A stretch of DNA of 64,000 bases. It comes from Rhopalosiphum padi. Taxonomy: Eukaryota; Arthropoda; Insecta; Hemiptera; Aphididae. The stretch is from positions 22,764,865-22,828,864 of the forward strand of contig NC_083599.1 of assembly GCF_020882245.1 (NCBI RefSeq), written 5' to 3'. The notes below the pieces were generated by a model. It saw nothing but the letters and a program-made list of their open reading frames with translations, was not told where the DNA came from and searched no databases. Positions 61,215 to 64,000 of the stretch are shown piece after piece. The position numbers and the translations under genes are program-made. Within the stretch, counting starts at the first letter, position 1. Each line of letters opens with the position of its first letter.

Positions 61215-61524
61215 TTCTGGTGACAAACTTCATCAAAATGACGGCTGTTTTTCACAAAATCTTAAGACCTATTTTAATTTTGTCTAAGTGTATAGGTTTA
61301 ATTAATATTTCGTATACCGTCGAATCGACTGGATTATTGGTTCAGAATACAAACTCAGCGTTTCATGGAATATTAGAAATGGCACGGATGATAGTGTTAT
61401 TCTTATGCACTTATACATATTTTCATCAGTTTGATCCAGAATTCCATATATTTCAAATTTTAAATATTATTAAACTTTGGATTATCATTATCGCTGCCAG
61501 ACTATCAACACCATGGATTATCAA
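61215..61524 (+). CDS. Gustatory-receptor-like first coding exon (partial gene)
   Basis: After the acceptor TTTAATTTCAG (61214), ATG at 61238 opens MTAVFHKILRPILILSKCIG, followed by LINISYTVESTGLLVQNTNS, a transmembrane-like stretch (MARMIVLFLCTYTYFHQF) and FQILNIIKLWIIIIAARLS. This pattern of an N-terminal cytoplasmic start and hydrophobic helices fits insect gustatory receptors (7tm_7 family), as in aphids. A donor at A|GTATTT (61525) ends it in phase 2; reading through gives a stop at 61595. The rest of the roughly 400-residue receptor is not found before 64000, so the gene is either continued beyond the window or broken. An earlier start in the 5' exon part cannot be excluded. Confidence 0.55.
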
Positions 61525-61799
61525 GTATTTATTTATTATGTTTTATACTTGCATAGATTATTTTAAATTAACTTTTCAGTATTTAAATTCGAAATAGTTC
61601 TAAATACATTAAATGTAATATTTACATATTCAATCAAAAAAATTTAAATTAACAAATAACTAAGTTAAAAGTAATTTTGACATTACCAAAAAAAAAAAAG
61701 TTGAGGTACTTTAAGCTTTAATAGAACAACACTATTTATTTTGATTTATCGTGATTTATTTCTTTTTGTAGATGAGTAGACAATAAGTTGTCGACAAAA

Positions 61800-62560
61800 T
61801 TCTTTGGTTTAAAAAAATTGGAGTAGTTTCTGGCCGAAAATTGGATCTAATTATTTTGTACTATAGGATTTCAAAAGTAAAAAAAAACTTAATACGATAA
61901 AATATCAAATATTTTTTGTAGAGAAATAATTATTTTACGGGTGAATATTGAATGTTGTAAACATTTAAACTTGAAATGCTCATAAGCAATTAATTTGGAT
62001 TTCTGGTAGAATTTTTTTTTCATATATAAGTTGAAAAATGAATTATGAATGTTGTATCAAATTTTTAAATCTTAGGTGTAAAACCAAATTTTTTATAAAT
62101 TTTTAACTAAAAAATAATTTACTAGTTTTCGCGTTTTTTATGAATTTTATCAAAATTCTAACTATGAACGCTTATAAAAAAATATAGTGAATTTAGATTT
62201 CAATATTTTTTAATTGAAAAAATTAATAACTTATGGGGAACTTTATATTAAACGTTCAAGCATTTTTTTCTCAACAAATAATTTTTAATTGAAATTTATA
62301 AAAAAAAAAAATATATGTATGAATATCTCTTATTTATAAAAAATACTCAAAAATAGTCAAAATTTATTTTTAGGAATTTTTTACTCTGACCCTCTAAAGT
62401 ACCTAAAGTACCAACTAGAGCTAATTTTCTACGAGAAAACACTCCATTTTTCAAAAAAAAAAAAAACATTTTTACGGCCCCAAAAAGTATTTACAGGCAA
62501 AAGAAAAACACATATTATTATAAAATCAATATTTATTACAGTGTTCAGAATCTAAACTAG
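61800..62560 (-). repeat. Dispersed repeat family copy (minus orientation)
   Basis: Right end GTGTTCAGAATCTAAA (about 62541-62556) is the reverse complement of the TTTAGATTCTGAAC left end at 56.3 kb. Inside, AAAGTACCAACTAGA and ACTTATGGGGAAC match the 56.3-kb copy in inverted order. The left limit is approximate. Confidence 0.6.
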
Positions 62561-62911
62561 TAACCTTACGTTATTAACACGCTACTAAACCAGATAATAT
62601 ATTATGTACATATATGATATATTCGTATTATACGTTGATACATTTTAATATTACAATTGTCTAAACTAGAATTTATTTTATTGTAATACAATGACTGTTC
62701 ATGTTGAGTTAACAACTCGGCTGATAGTTTGTCATTTTGACGCATTAAATATACCACCCACCTTAAAAATTAATGTAGTCCACCGATACAATTATATTGA
62801 CATAATAGAACTATAACCTTATAATACAAGGGTCTTCAACCTTTTTATGCAGTGGGCCATATATTATTTTCTAAAAATCTCACATTTGTAGTAAAAACAT
62901 GTATTTAATAC

Positions 62912-62965
62912 CAGGGCCGGGCCTAGGGCCTGGCAAGGTGGGCATCTGCCAGGGGCGCAAAATTT
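62912..62965 (+). mobile_element. hAT-like element end (fragment)
   Basis: CAGGGCCGGGCCTAGGGCC, a typical hAT terminal word, followed by GGGGCGCAAAATTT. No matching right end or 8-bp duplication was seen before the window ends. Confidence 0.4.
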
Positions 62966-64000
62966 GATATCATAAAATTTGAATTTGAAAATCTAAGCCA
63001 AAATATTTTAATATATTAATATCTGTTATTAGATGCGAGTTGATTAATACTGTGTTAATTCATTAATTGTGTTATATATTTAACACTTTTTTACAATTTT
63101 TATAATTAAGCAACAAATTTACTACAGAAATAAATTTTCATACACGACGATCGACGATGGCTGTTATTGAATGGTATCGTAAAAGGAATATTATATTGTA
63201 TTTATAATAATGTAAAAAATATTAATGCGTTTCCCATGGCCGACAATTATAAAAATAGAACAACTATGATATATGTATATAAAATAGTTATCAGTTTTAA
63301 ATCGACTAAAATAATATTTTCAAAGATTATATTAGAGTATTAAAATAAGCTATACAATATACACACACACAATCGTATTATTATATTACAATAACAATTA
63401 TTCGGTTATTTTACAATCGACATTCGATTGAATGACAACGCGCATTACGGAGCTATACCTACCTAATCTACGCTCTGAAACAGTGAAGCCTGAAATAGAA
63501 TAAGGTAATTAGGTAAATATTCTAATAGAATTTATTTAAAATTTAACGATTATGAAAAATTATTAGCATTAATATTGTGTCATTTTTCCCGTTGTATTTT
63601 ATTATTTTATTTTAATTTATGCACAAATTTGCGTACTTTTGGATTAAAGGACATCAAAACACTAATTTTTTTTTTAATTTTAAGTTTATTGGTGTATTAT
63701 TGTAGTTAACACAATGGAAAATGTTTTAGTTAAAATCCGAAGTTAAAAAAATGATTATTTAACAAAATATTGAGAGTAGATGGATAGCCGCGTGACGTCA
63801 TATAGAGCCGACGACCGAGCAGTCGCCTATGTTTTACGCGTAAAAGTAGTTTGATTTACACAATGATATTAATAACTTAAAATTGTATTTAAGAATTTTT
63901 TTTTCATAATCCGAAGTATATTTATGTGCTTAAGACAATGGTGTGACTTAAAATTGAATATACTTGTTGTTGCATACATATTATAAATTATAATTTAGTA

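Larger units (their letters stand above)
61525..64000. other. Downstream AT-rich stretch with repeat copies
   Basis: No further receptor exon was recognised. It contains a minus-orientation copy of the dispersed repeat family (about 61800-62560), a hAT-like end CAGGGCCGGGCC at 62912 without a visible partner, and an (AC)n run at about 63358-63371. Confidence 0.55.

Overview
The window looks like insect nuclear DNA, most probably from an aphid. It is strongly AT-rich, with TAGGTACCTA-type words throughout, long introns and many short decayed transposon pieces. The call rests on this texture and on one exon resembling the hemipteran gustatory-receptor family; no species-specific marker was found.

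Main gene (3.5-45.4 kb, + strand). The ORFs are not independent genes. They join into one large spliced gene. Sixteen main-path exons plus one alternative first exon can be placed. At every junction the donor, acceptor and reading-frame phase agree, and the frame stays open from about 3.49 kb to a TAA at 45417-45419. From the 3492 acceptor the visible part encodes about 1890 residues, and the N terminus may lie upstream. The first half (3.5-21.2 kb) is low-complexity and Gln/Asn/Ser-rich, with several polyglutamine runs. The middle (21.9-31.5 kb) is Ser/Pro/Arg-rich with some more ordered sequence. The C-terminal part (33-45.4 kb) is Gly/Ser/Arg-rich, then has a charged coiled-coil segment and an alpha-helical, Ala-rich last exon. 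No catalytic domain is visible. It reads as a scaffold-type protein. A Piccolo/Fife/RIM-like presynaptic scaffold is a guess only.

A GC- and CpG-rich island at about 27.05-28.70 kb lies inside this gene, between exons 10 and 11. It contains a second first exon (ATG at 28350, strong donor at 28474) ending in the same phase as exon 10. It can therefore splice to exon 11 and give a predicted 659-residue short isoform that lacks the whole glutamine-rich half. This suggests an internal promoter switching between a long Q-rich isoform and a short one.

Downstream (45.4-61.2 kb) is about 15.8 kb with no convincing gene, only AT-rich DNA and transposon remnants. At 61.2 kb a single + strand exon looks like the first coding exon of an insect gustatory receptor. 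Its later exons are outside the window or missing.

Mobile and repeat content includes a 396-bp hAT-type MITE with a perfect 8-bp target duplication at 39.7 kb, a dispersed repeat family with copies near 1.6, 2.1, 36.0, 56.3 and 61.8 kb, an inverted-repeat element at 58.56-59.15 kb, three related degenerate protein-coding relics at 18.6, 23.2 and 29.4 kb, and microsatellites. I found no RNA gene, CRISPR array or prokaryotic feature.
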